This document shows positions 31,952 to 42,165 of a DNA stretch of 64,000 nt, in pieces; positions within the stretch are counted from its first letter, which is position 1; each line of letters begins with the position of its first letter. This DNA comes from Macquaria australasica (taxonomy: Eukaryota; Chordata; Actinopteri; Centrarchiformes; Percichthyidae). The position numbers and the translations under genes were made by a program. The notes below the pieces were generated by a model. The model was not told where the DNA came from and did not search any database. It saw only the letters and a program-made list of their open reading frames with translations. Location of the stretch: contig SEMN01000644.1 of assembly GCA_005408345.1 (NCBI GenBank), forward strand, positions 205,902 to 269,901, written 5' to 3'.

Positions 31952-33545
31952 GTCAAGTCAAGTCAAATTTATTTATAAAGCACAGCGCAAAAGTACCGGC
32001 ACCATATCATGACGTACCGAAAGCCAAAGAATAAAAGTGTGTTTTGAGCGTGGACTTAAACGAAGCAATGGAGGGGGCAGCTCTGACAGAGAGTGGGATG
32101 CTATTCCATAGTCTAGGGGAAGCAACAGAAAAGGCTCGGTCGCCTATGTTCTTCAGTCTAGACTGTGGGACAGCCAGGAGTCCCAGGTTAGATGACATGA
32201 GGGACCTGGAGGTAGAATAGGGGGTTATGAGGTCTGAAATGTAAGCAGGGGCCTGCCCATTTAGTGCTTTGAAGATGAAGAGGAGAACCTTGAAATCGAT
32301 TCTGAACCACACTGGAAGCCAGTGGAGAGAGGCCAGAATCGGGGTAATATGGTCTCCCTTTCGGATACCTGTCAAGAGTCGGGCAGCAGCATTCTGGACC
32401 AGTTGCAGATGGGCCAGGGACGGCTGACTAATGCTGGTATACAGTGAATTACAGTAGTCTAAATGGCATAGTATGAAGTAATGGATAACCTTCTCAACAT
32501 CTTTGAATGAGAGGAATGAGTTTGGCGATGGTATGCAGCTGGAAAAACTGGCTTTTACTACTGCATTTACCTACTTGTCGAACTTAAAGGCGGAGTCAAA
32601 TATCATACCAAGGTTCTTGACATGGGGTTTAACAATGGTGGATATGTTGCCTAGGCTCATGGAAATCCCTTTGATTTTGTCAGGGGGGGGCAAATAGGAC
32701 AATGTTGCTCTCGCTCAGCTGCAAGAAATTTTGAGCCATCCAGCACTTGATGTCCTCAAGGCAGTCAGACTGCAACGGTTGTTTGGTTTCAGGGGAAGAT
32801 AAAGCTGTGTGTCATCTGCATAGCACTGGTAATGGTAATGTAAACAGAAAACAGAATGGGACCTAGGATGGAACCCTGAGGGACCCCGCAGGAGAGACTA
32901 GCTGGGGGAGAGGACAAATTGCCTATATTGACCGAGAAACTTCTATTGCTGAGGTAGGATTTGAACCAGGTTAAAGCAGTGCCACCAACACCAACCCTGT
33001 ACTGGAAGCGATCAATTAAGTCATTATCCACAGTGTCAGATGCTGCACTGAGGTCGAGCATGATCAGGACAGCACAGTCCCCAGAGTCGATAGAGAGGAG
33101 CAGGTCAACTGACACCTTCAACAAGACTGACTCTGTGCTATGGTGCACCCTAAAGCCTGACTGGAATTTATCCAAGATGTTATTTTGGTATAAATAGGGC
33201 AGAAACTGACAACTAATTACCTTTTCAAGAACCTTCGACAGGAAGGGAAGTTTAGAGATAGGTCTGTAATTATTATGCATACTGGGGTCTAGGTTGGGTT
33301 TTTTCAGGAGGTGCTGGACCGAAGCATGCTTGAAGCAGGTTGGAACAGTACCAGTGGCCATAGAGCTGTTGATTATAGCGCGGATAGACACTATCTAGGG
33401 GGCTGGTTGCAGACTTAATAGATGAAACAATGTCCAAGAGAGAGGGTAATGTGATGGGTTGGAAACAGTCCAAGTGAGATGAACAGGCCAGTGAAATTGC
33501 TAGGTCACGGGTGGGGGGAGAAATAAACAGTATGTACTGAGGTTA
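31952..33545 (-). mobile_element. 5'-truncated L2-type LINE
   Basis: The element is read right to left. It retains most of the reverse transcriptase and the C-terminal domain, followed by a short 3' UTR ending 'aaatttgacttgacttgaca', that is, three TTGAC-type units at the 3' terminus (plus 31951-31968). The endonuclease is absent, so the copy is 5'-truncated, as is usual for LINEs. Precise 5' boundary and target duplication could not be fixed. Confidence 0.85.
32007..33475 (-). pseudogene. Reverse transcriptase of the L2-type LINE, frameshifted
   Basis: From the minus strand: a 5' frame with SLLDIVSSIKSATSPLDS (RT entry segment), then YRPISKLPFLSKVLEKV, a D-L-S-A-A-S-D-T-V-D box (normally ...A-F-D-T-V-D), GVPQGSILGPILFSVYI, and, in another frame, the catalytic C-Y-A-D-D-T at plus 32808-32825. 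Further on, CLEDIKCWMAQNFLQLSES follows. The last 122 codons begin near HITPILASLHWLPVWFRID and end THFYSLAFGTS, typical of L2 C-termini. Several bases are lost between GVPQG and YADD, causing a frameshift, so no active enzyme is encoded. Family assignment to L2/CR1 is by motif order. Confidence 0.85.
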
Positions 33546-35197
33546 GCAGTAGAGAAAGACTTTGCTGATCAGACCGCATCAATGTGAAGCATATCCATTA
33601 AGTGTAGGCCAATATAAAGATAGCAGATCAAATCCCATAAAAATGTGCTGATGTCACTGACCGAATCAGTAGCTTTGAGCAGTGGAGCTCCACACTAGTA
33701 ACTGAGAGCGCCGCTGTCAGCTCAGCAGTACATTACTTGTTAAAAGTTTATTAATAGACAATCAACAGAAACCATCATAATCTGATAACTCAGCCGTAAA
33801 TAATAGGCTGCTGGGCCTGTGCATCAAGTTAGTTTTGTACTGAACTTAACGTGACAGCTTGGACTACCAAAAGACTGAATGTACTACTGAATTGAAGAAT
33901 GTCACGGCCATATGAACGGTGATGTGATCACTTAGCGTAGGAAAAGAGTGAACAAACTACATAGTTAATGACTATGAATCATGAATCTGCAAAGTGATTC
34001 ATGATCTACCTGGCGGTTTGTCGGTAGAAAGCTTTTACTGTGAAGAAGCAGCAGGAAAGGTTTGGGTTTGCATCAGCAGTAAGTTCACACAGCTCTGATC
34101 CGGCTTAAAGCGACCAGTAAACTGTAAAAGAAGGATGCTATCTGAAAGAACAAACAGGAGGGAAACTAAATTCCAGACCACAGAGATCCAGGTGCTAAGA
34201 GCTGAACACAGAACCCGTGGAAAAAACTAAAAATCAATTTCTTGGAACATCCTGAAGGTCGTGGTGATGGGGAGATGGTGTGTTGTGCAATAGCACGTCT
34301 GAAAGACAGATTGACAGGATCGCAAAATGAGGACCGATTGGCTCAAGGAACACAGGCAGAAAATCAATGGTCCAATCTGATGATATCAGTATTGTGAATG
34401 TAAGGGATGGTGTGGGAAAGCGGAAGTGACAGAAAATATTAAAGCTGGCAGAAAAGAACTTACTTATTGAACTTTCAATCAAACGCTTCATTATGAAGTT
34501 CAAGGTTCAAGTGGGGCATGTGTTCATGGTTGCAAACTCACCAGTTTTTGTGTAAACTCTCCAAATTACATGTCATTACAGCATGGGCGAAATGGGCAAG
34601 TGCCTAGGTCCCTGCAATCAAGGGGGGCACTTGGCCTTAAGGATTGTTTAAGTGGATACAAATAAGTAAAAGGACTCCATTTACAGGAATAGGCCATCAT
34701 ATAAAAAACTAATATAATTATTTACTTGTATGGGTGTTTTATAATTACATTGCTCGCTGTGCAGAAATGAAGTAACACTAATGTGTCAGCTGCAATTTCA
34801 ATAATTAAAAACACACTTGTGTGGATTGGCAAACTGTACACTTCTAAGGAAAAGAAGCTAAAGGTGCTCTGTCTGATGTAAGTGACAGAGGGAGCGCTCC
34901 ATCCTCTGCTGTCCCTTTTCTTTACAGGACAAACGTCTCTATGATTAACTGATACATCTAAGATCTTTCATCAGACCTGGTGGACAAAGCTCACCTTCAT
35001 CACAGCATTAAAACCAACGCTGGGTTGTGGATTACAGTCAACGTCCTAATGTAAGCCTGTATCTGATCCCTGTTAGCAGCTGTGAAGGAGAATGTTACTT
35101 TTTCTCAAATATCAAAACGGATTAAAAAGGAAGGACACAGACATGCCTGAACATGTTGTCACCTATGAATGTGAACTCATCCAGCAGCTGGAGTATG
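33546..35197. other. No gene seen
   Basis: AT-rich DNA. A minus frame of 89 codons (34234-34503) has no recognisable domain. No microsatellite or inverted repeat of note is present. Confidence 0.4.
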
Positions 35198-35205
35198 ATC
35201 ACTTG

Positions 35206-35486
35206 TAGTGATGGGACAACCGGTTCATTTTAGTGACTTAGCCTCGTTCAGTAAAATGAGCTACTCTTTTTTCGAGTCATTTGTTCATTTCGTTCAGTAG
35301 ACGGGGGGGGGCTACTCATTTCTGTCCAATACTGAGCCTGTGTAGCTGTCACATGAAAAATGAATGAAAGACTAATGAACGAACGACCCAAACCAGTCAG
35401 CTGTCAAGTGAGAAAAACGAAACTCGTTACTACTCGTTCATATCAAAGACTCAAAATGAACAATTCGTTCATGAACGACACCACTA
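35206..35486. mobile_element. 281-bp hAT-type MITE
   Basis: The left end TAGTGATGGGAC and the inverted right end TAGTGGTGTCGTTC form imperfect terminal inverted repeats. The element is flanked by a perfect 8-bp direct repeat ATCACTTG (35198-35205 and 35487-35494). An 8-bp duplication and T-A-G-T-G ends fit the hAT superfamily. The interior has many 'cgttca/tgaacg' words and a run of nine G. It is non-coding; the 73-codon frame across it is chance. Confidence 0.85.
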
Positions 35487-35494
35487 ATCACTTG

Positions 35495-35785
35495 ATCAAT
35501 GACTCTTCACTGAAGACCAGAAGAAGCCTGTGGTGGTGGACCATCTTTCACAGCTGTTCTGTGCTGTGTTCAGCTGTGTAGTCGTAGCTCTGGTTCTGCA
35601 CTACATTTGATCTGTATTCAGTTACTACAGGGATATTTTTATTTACATTATTCACATACAGTATGTTTTCTGTTTTGACCCTTAAAGGAAAATAATATAT
35701 TATGTACATGTTGTGCAAAGAGCAAAACAGAACTCAGATGTGGTTAATATCGACCAAAATAATCAACAGAAATGCAACATAATAC
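35495..35785. other. Spacer, nothing recognised
   Basis: Sequence right of the hAT-type MITE. No open frame, repeat or motif is supported. Confidence 0.4.
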
Positions 35786-35789
35786 ATGG

Positions 35790-36120
35790 TGTGTAGGTAG
35801 GAAGCTCTTTATTTATCCTCATAGGGAAATGTCAGTCTCACAGCAGCGGAGATGTGTGAGGAACAGAAAAGGAATAATAATAAGGAATAGATGAGGAATG
35901 CAATAAATAAGTAAATAAACACTAAATATAATATATAATATAAACAGTGCAAACACTGTCCACGTGTATAGGCAGTACTGTACAGTCCAGTCCATGAGGG
36001 GGGAATCATCCTGCTGTGGGCCTCAGAAACCAGCAATCTGGCTGAGACTTGAGTCATTACGGCAGGCGGCATTGTGTAACCAAAAGGCTGATGGTACAAA
36101 GGTTACAGTATCATTCCTAC
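35790..36120 (-). repeat. Retroelement 3'-region-like repeat
   Basis: 'aagctctttatttatcctca' followed by 'agggaaatgtcagtctcaca' resembles, in reverse, the TTTATT-GATCCC-GGGAAATT type tail of fish retroelements. Later text ('gggggaatcatcctgctg', 'ctgatggtacaaagg') also resembles known retroelement-associated repeats. The minus frame of 96 codons is not a host gene. Identity is from memory only. Confidence 0.5.
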
Positions 36121-36630
36121 GTGTGTGAGTCCTGGGTGCATGCTGCATGTGTATGTGTATGTTAACATCTTGTTAAGGGATCAGTACAGCAGAAATAAGT
36201 TACAAAATTAAGGAAGTTTCAATAGTGGGAACATCTAATTCATCAGAGTGATTAATAAATACACTCTCAGCCAGTCACATCACTGCTCTCATTGTTCTGA
36301 AACAGTTGAGCCAATCACAGTGAAGCATGACAACAACAACTCTCTGTGGTCTATTAATGGATTGTTAGGTATTAATCTATAATTTCAATCTCTGTCATTG
36401 TGTTACATTTTATGCTCTTTATGAACGGTTGATACAACGACTCCTTATATATTACAATACCATGGCTAACTGACAATTCTTCACAGGTTTCATATCTATG
36501 AGTTGTGAGCTGTTCCACTAATTGTTTTTTTAATCAGTTTTCTTTAATACTATACAGTATTTCACAAAAAAAATGAAAAGATGAGAGAAAAGTCCAAAAA
36601 GTTACCATCATTCTGTGTAGCAGAATCTCA
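36121..36630. other. No gene seen
   Basis: AT-rich DNA with no long frame, repeat copy or structural motif that I can support. Confidence 0.4.
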
Positions 36631-36635
36631 TTTTT

Positions 36636-36860
36636 GTTATGATCCTCCTCTGGTATCATCTGGCGACCCTGGCGTTTTACCTGTTTGGTACGGTTGGTTT
36701 ATGCTGGTGTGAAGCTGTAAATCAAACTCTGGTTCAGACTAAACAACTGGACCGAGACCACTTGAAAATAAGGTGCCTGGTCCTCTTCCAGGCAGACTCT
36801 TGTACATTTAGTTTGTGGTGTGAAAGCAGAGCAGATCACAGCACTTTGTGACAATAGATG
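36636..36860. repeat. Possible DNA-transposon fragment
   Basis: The phrase 'aacaactggaccgagaccac' and a nearby 'ttgtggtgtgaaagcagagc' recall termini or sub-terminal parts of non-autonomous fish DNA transposons. No inverted end or target duplication could be found. The 70-codon frame over it is not supported as a gene. Confidence 0.35.
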
Positions 36861-37384
36861 TGACTTAAACATGAATTCATGAACTAAACTACAGTTAAAT
36901 CCATCTACTGATCATGAACTGTTAAGGAAGTAAGATAAGGAAGTGTGTATAAGCCATGTATGTTTATGCAATATCATCTGGTAACCATGGCAACACATAT
37001 GCGCTTCAGCACGAGTGAGAAAATGTCCTCGATCAGAACATGAGAATGAGTTAAAACAGAGGTGTGCTGCGCTCGTGTCCTACTCTGTGTATTGTAGCGG
37101 TTCCTCATTGAAAAGTCAACAACACAGTAACTGTCCTCCTGCAATGTTAAAAAGGATCCTCTGTTACCTGTGTGTCACTGTTTATGACGATACTTTAAAT
37201 GCTCATCAATCCGTGAATAAACACACTGAAGCGCAGCATGACTTGAAATTGAGTCCACATGACTATGTTTACACCTCTCGGCTCACTGTAAAAAGGCTGA
37301 GTGAACGCAAAACTGACCTCGGTAACATGCAACAGTGTGTCATTTTATGATATGTAACAGTCATTACATACTGGAGTACAGAAA

Positions 37385-37905
37385 AGCCACCGGATGGGTT
37401 TGAAACACTGAATGGTTGCCTGGTTCCAGATATTTGAATCCGCCCACTACCTAGCTGACTGCTTCTGGTCTGGCATCATGACATGAAACCACGGTTTCTC
37501 GGTTGAAAAGCGATCGTTTCAATCAGCGCCACGGGCGTGACTAATGCCGATTTCAAGCTGTGTGCCGAAACCAACGAGGAGTAATAGCAACAATGGCGAC
37601 CGCTATAGACAAGACAGATGCTGCTATCGAGGCTGTTCTAAATCGATTAAAAGTACCAATTTGGCATCTGAACGGCATGTCTTCTCAATATCGCCCGACA
37701 TTGCAGTTTGTTTTTACTCTGCTCCGCTCCACTCTTAAAACCCCAGTAAAACCAGTATGTTGGCATGGCTACACATCAGTGTTGACTTAAAATGGCATTA
37801 GATTCAAGCAGATATGTTGGTCTCTAGTGATTGGTTAGGGAAAATCAAATCCCCCGCCCCCACGGAAATCAATTAGAGTGGAGGCAATGTCAGACTGAAG
37901 CTGGA
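37385..37905. repeat. Possible dispersed repeat with short frames
   Basis: The segment includes 'atatttgaatccgcccac', an ATGGCGACCGC start context near 37593 and 'aaatcccccgcccccacgg'. The pieces look like non-autonomous transposon sequence that I have seen in fish genomes. The 76-codon frame beginning in this area has no domain. I could not find ends or a duplication. Confidence 0.35.
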
Positions 37906-38349
37906 AATGGAGGGTAACGAGTTATATCAGTTATATGAGTGATATCAGGCAAGTTCAGGGGCCCTGCAACAGTTTCAGGGCCCAGAGTGAGCTGTGTTAA
38001 CTGGGTCCAGAATGTCTAGCAGCACCTCTGGGGTTAGGTCAGTGATGGTTTCCCCAACTGCAGCATTTACCACTATATCAGATCTGAATGTTGGTGTAGC
38101 GTTGGTATGTGTGCGTCGAGGTGGTTACAGCCTTTATGAAGCATGTTATGAAGCACGTAAGTGGCTGGACGGATGTCTCGGAGCTGATTGATGCTGGCTT
38201 GAGCAGCTCTAATGCTGTCTGGCTTGTAGCATACAGAATGTGACATTCGTTTGGTCTGAAGAATATTGAGCTAGAATGGTTCTTGCAGAGCGTAGATATG
38301 GATGGCCGTATTGATGTTCACCATGGTTCTCATTTCAAGCTCATCTCAC

Positions 38350-38395
<46 letters not shown>

Positions 38396-38861
38396 TGGCA
38401 GCAGTACCAGAGGCTACTCAAGTGTGAAATCGTGTGACAGTTTCTCCATTTCGCTTCATTTAGCCACACATTGCCCATCTCTCATTCCTGACAAGTTGCT
38501 TAACTGCTCCAAAATGCAAGCGCCTGGGGTGGGGTGGCAATGTAGCACTGTCAGTGTACAATGAGGTGTGTGTGTTTGTGGGGGCTAAAGTGAGAGTCTA
38601 ATAAAGCCAGCAGCTGCCATGGAAACCAGGGCAGAGGCTAACTCATCCTCTGTGTCTAGGGACCCATCAGGGCCTCGGCCATGGTACAAACACATGCACA
38701 CACACAATCGTGCACCAAAGGCATGGCAAATGACTCTTAGAGGGAGGCCTCTCATACCAACACATAGAAACAGCAGATAAAGGGCCGTGAAATAATCTGT
38801 GGCACCACAAGAAATAGAGATGCAAGCTGCCTGTTCAATAGCCACTGTGACTGACACTGTT

Positions 38862-38904
<43 letters not shown>

Positions 38905-38962
38905 TGTGCTGATACTCCAACGTTGGCAATCCTCTCCCCTTTCTTATCAAATGGGTGTATGC

Positions 38963-38994
<32 letters not shown>

Positions 38995-40175
38995 CTGTGT
39001 AAAATAGATAAGAGTGACAGTGCTCTCAGGTTGACACCATGACAGCAGCATTCTCCATGTGACAGGTTTATTGCATTTCTAATATCTGTTTACATAAACC
39101 CTCAAGACACACACACACACCTCATCATCCCTTCCCTCCCTGTCGCTCAGACAATGAAAAGGGCAGGGGAAGCCAATCAAAATGATCTCTAATAAGAATA
39201 TTACCCATCACGCTGGTGGGGTGGGGGTGGCTGGGTTAAATGACTTGCCAAGCTTCATCTGACCTTTATGAAATGAAATGCAGGCCGTACACTGAGAAAA
39301 TAGCGTGCGTCTATGCATTATGTGATACAGGTTCTCCCCCGGTCTTGCACTTGACAAATCTCATCTCGGTGTTCTGCGCTGACACACCAGCAGAAATTTA
39401 GATGACTGCAATTGAAAGCGTGACTGAGAGGGAGATGTTGGTGAAGGTGACGCTGATGGCCACTCTGGGTGTCACTAAGGTGTCACGAAATGAGGAAAGA
39501 TGACAACAGTTAATGTGGGCAACTAACTTGTTTCCTTGACTGGACTGCAGATTCAGTTAGCCAGACAAGACAAGACTTAAATGACCCCTGTGGGGTTATC
39601 TGTTGGACACAGCAGAATACAGAGAAGAGAAGAAGAAGACAAATGGTGAGTAAAGAAAACAATAAAAAATGAAAATGCAGCTCAAAGATTACAGCTCAGT
39701 AGTTCTACAAGTTCGCTCATCTCATTTTTTGCTAAACACAAACACATTCAGAGGGTTTTTTAGGGGCCTTAAACTCATTCCACATCGTCTGGAGCCACAA
39801 ACTAAAAGCTTTACTCATGTTTGTGCGGGAAGAAGTGAAGCATATTTGTATAGCTCTTACTAACTGGTAGAATCTCAGAGGGCTTTGTAACACCTACATG
39901 ATGAAACAGTAAATGAAAATGGCACCCCACAGCCCTGAACCCACAATGAGAACAGAAGAAGGAGAAACTTTAGGGCAGGATTTCACAGAGGGAGTGTGCT
40001 ATCAGAACAGTAGCAAGTGTAAAAGTGCAGAGAGTGGGCAAATAAAAGATTAGTAGTAAAATGGAACAATCACAGAATAAATATCAGGTCCATCTTGGTC
40101 ATCACCATGGAGTGTTACAATATATACCTCATATTTCCTATCCCCCCATAGGAGAGTGAGGCCGTAACATAACAT
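37906..40175. other. Microsatellite-bearing spacer, no gene seen
   Basis: (TG)n at 38353-38393, (CA)n at 38865-38898, (TA)(TG)n at 38964-38995 and (CA)n at 39108-39119 are present. The region 39555-39640 ('aagacttaaatgacccctgt') resembles a short retroelement tail. V-C-rich and T-H-rich frames are artefacts. No host gene is supported. Confidence 0.6.
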
Positions 40176-40180
40176 GAACT

Positions 40181-40649
40181 TGTCATGATCCCAAGGACTG
40201 GTGTACACTGTGTTTTGTTCTGTTTTCTGTTTTATTTTGAAGTTCTGTTCTTGGTTCACGGTTTTGATTTACTTCCTGTCTTTGTTCTGTTTTCCACCAG
40301 TTTGATTAGGTTCACCTGTGTCTTGTCTCTCACCTGTTTCTTGTTTCCTCGTTGTCTCTCTTATTTATACCAACCCCTTTCTTTTGTTCTTTGTCGAGTC
40401 ATTGTTGCTGTTGGTGGTGGTGTGCGATGTTCCTGGTGATCCTCTCGTGTCGTGTCGTGTCGTGTCGTGTCGTGTCGTGTCGTGTCGTGTCGCGTCGCGT
40501 CGTGTTGCGTTCCTGGTGTTCCCCTGCGAGTCAGTTCTCGCTATTATAAGTTTTTTCTTGAAGTTAAAATAAACCTTTGGACTCTTCAGCCTCCTCGCCT
40601 GTCTGCATTTTGGGTCCTCTCCCTGCTGCCAAAATGGCCAATCGTAACA
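40181..40649 (+). mobile_element. Solo LTR, plus orientation
   Basis: A 469-bp unit runs from TGTCATGATCCC to CAATCGTAACA with perfect 5-bp flanks GAACT (40176-40180, 40650-40654). TATA box TATTTATA lies at 40362-40369, AATAAA at 40568-40573, and TCTGCATTTTGGGTCC at 40602-40617. Structure and sequence parallel 26385-26855. A CGTGT tandem array interrupts it at 40446-40510. The R-V-V-S-C peptide frames are products of that array. Confidence 0.9.
40446..40510. repeat. (CGTGT)13 minisatellite inside the LTR
   Basis: Nine perfect CGTGT units are followed by CGCGT, CGCGT, CGTGT and TGCGT. In the sister LTR at 26.4 kb the corresponding place has only a single CGTGT-like word, so the array grew in this copy. 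It is CpG-dense compared with its surroundings. Confidence 0.93.
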
Positions 40650-40654
40650 GAACT

Positions 40655-40950
40655 ATGGTTTCCAGAAAATAATCTTCTCTGGCACAGTCTAAAAAAGTAC
40701 ATTAAAATAATAATAAAAAAGGGAATTATAATGGCAGCATAGGGCTGCTATAATTCCAAGCTGAGAGAACCTACAGATACATGTGTACTCTTTAACATGA
40801 TTTTCCTTCCCAACATAACTGCTGTGTGAATCCAGTCCACTAGAGGCGTAGGGAGGCTGGTAAGTGGCAACGGATCCTTCAGAACATGTAGACCAGGTGT
40901 GTATGTAATATCTTGGCCTGTGATCGGCCTTATATTTTCATGAGTAGCAC
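40655..40950. other. Spacer, nothing recognised
   Basis: AT-rich DNA between the solo LTR and a perfect inverted repeat. No gene or repeat copy can be supported. Confidence 0.4.
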
Positions 40951-40952
40951 AC

Positions 40953-40996
40953 CATAAAGTCTGTACTTTGGGACATTCCAAGGTACAGACTTTATG
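40953..40996. other. 44-nt near-perfect hairpin
   Basis: CATAAAGTCTGTAC at 40953-40966 is perfectly complementary to GTACAGACTTTATG at 40983-40996. The inner bases extend the stem by six further pairs (four Watson-Crick, two G-T), leaving the loop ACAT. The stem is 20 bp. It may be a small foldback element or a transcript hairpin; there is no evidence of expression. Confidence 0.9.
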
Positions 40997-41041
40997 ACAG
41001 GCAGGCAAGTACAGATTCAGGTACAAGTCTCAGGGTTCAGG

Positions 41042-41281
41042 TGTCAAGATTCAGCTTGAAAGCAAAGGCACTAGGCCAGAATGACAATCTGGAAGGGAAT
41101 GAGGGGAAATAGGCTGGTATATACTCTCAGGGCTGATGATGGAAAGTGGAAACAGGTGACTGGGACAGGTGGGAAAGTCTGAGGGCATGTGGTGGACAGG
41201 TAGAGAATGGCAATGAAGGGTCCTGGGGAAGTGGAAATCTGGAGGGAGGGACAGAGAGGCAGAATGTGAAAACAACTGACA
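41042..41281 (-). mobile_element. Possible small LTR, minus orientation
   Basis: The ends TGTCAAG and ACTGACA form a TG...CA pair. A 'tggtatatactctcagggctga' segment resembles the TATA region of the other LTRs in reverse. The flanks TCAGG and TCAAA match only at three positions, and no poly(A) signal or TTGGGTCC motif is seen, so this call is weak. It could instead be an unrelated GA-rich sequence. Confidence 0.3.
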
Positions 41282-41673
41282 TCAAAAACAGGGCTTTAAG
41301 TCCTGCACTGTCTTCTTTTGACTATTGAGTGACATTTTTCTTTATGAAACTTGTCCACAATGGTGCGGAACAGATAGCCTTATAGTAATTTGGCTACTCA
41401 GATTATGCTAATGAGCAAATCTTGTGAACATGCACAGTGCAGTGTCCTACACTTAGATTACTTGGCAAACATACAATGTGGACAGGACTGAGATGTTTTT
41501 CTAGGATTGTATGTTAATGACCTTTGAGTTTCTGTAGATACTGGGTGCTGTTGCTCACTACGCAACTCTTCTATTCATGCTAGACACAGCCGCTGATCCC
41601 AAAAACATCAATTATATCACTTCTAATATTCTTGGGAAAGAGGTTTGACACTAGAACCACTGCCATCTTTGTT
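41282..41673. other. No gene seen
   Basis: AT-rich spacer. No feature can be supported. Confidence 0.4.
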
Positions 41674-41683
41674 GGTTGAAACC

Positions 41684-42155
41684 ATAGACTGTAGATAAAG
41701 ATGGACAACATGACAGCTTCCCAAAAGTGAAGCCAAAACATCTCAATCACCCCTTGGTGGCTGGCTGCAGTATAGGTCATAAACCCCGCCTCCACCATGT
41801 TAGCGGATGGGACATGGGCCAAACTGAAAAGTCAAAGTACACGTCAAATAAATTATCCCAAAGATGGTTTCTGTCATTTTAGGTAGTTCTTATCACACTG
41901 ATATGTGTTCAAGTGTTCGTTTTTCTGATAAGTCTGTTTTTAATTAGTTATTTCATGCTATAAAAACAGGGTGTCACATCATGACAACTTGACAACTATG
42001 AGTGTACTTGCAATTGCTATTGCTACTGCGCAGACTCTGGCTCCAAATGACAACACCAACGCAAGATGTCAGCTCCCGTAACTGGGGTATTTTGGCTTCA
42101 TTTTTTACAATGGGAAGAAGTTGAGACGCGTCGTCCATCTTTATATACAGTCTAT
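41684..42155. mobile_element. 472-bp DNA transposon with long inverted repeats
   Basis: The left end ATAGACTGTAGATAAAGATG and the inverted right end ATAGACTGTATATAAAGATG match at 19 of 20 positions. Similarity continues inward with 'gaagccaaaa' about 50 bases in on both sides. Flanks GGTTGAAACC (41674-41683) and GCTTGAAACC (42156-42165) match at 9 of 10 positions. The ends are familiar from many percomorph genomes. A 9-10-bp duplication would fit Mutator-like elements, but this is inference. Overlapping short frames inside are not supported. Confidence 0.8.
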
Positions 42156-42165
42156 GCTTGAAACC

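Noticed and set aside
32961..33197. 78-codon plus-strand frame
   Set aside because: Antisense of the L2 reverse transcriptase on the minus strand.
37015..37350. 111-codon plus-strand frame
   Set aside because: Ordinary AT-rich DNA, no recognised domain and no exon signals.
37560..37790. Frame with an ATGGCGACCGC start context
   Set aside because: Looks superficially like a gene start, but the surrounding text resembles transposon sequence and the peptide has no domain.
40318..40572. Frames with repeated C-R-V-V-S
   Set aside because: Direct translation of the CGTGT array inside an LTR.
41042..41281. A sixth solo LTR
   Set aside because: TG...CA ends are present, but the flanks match at only 3 of 5 bases and the poly(A) and TTGGGTCC signals are missing; listed only as a weak feature.
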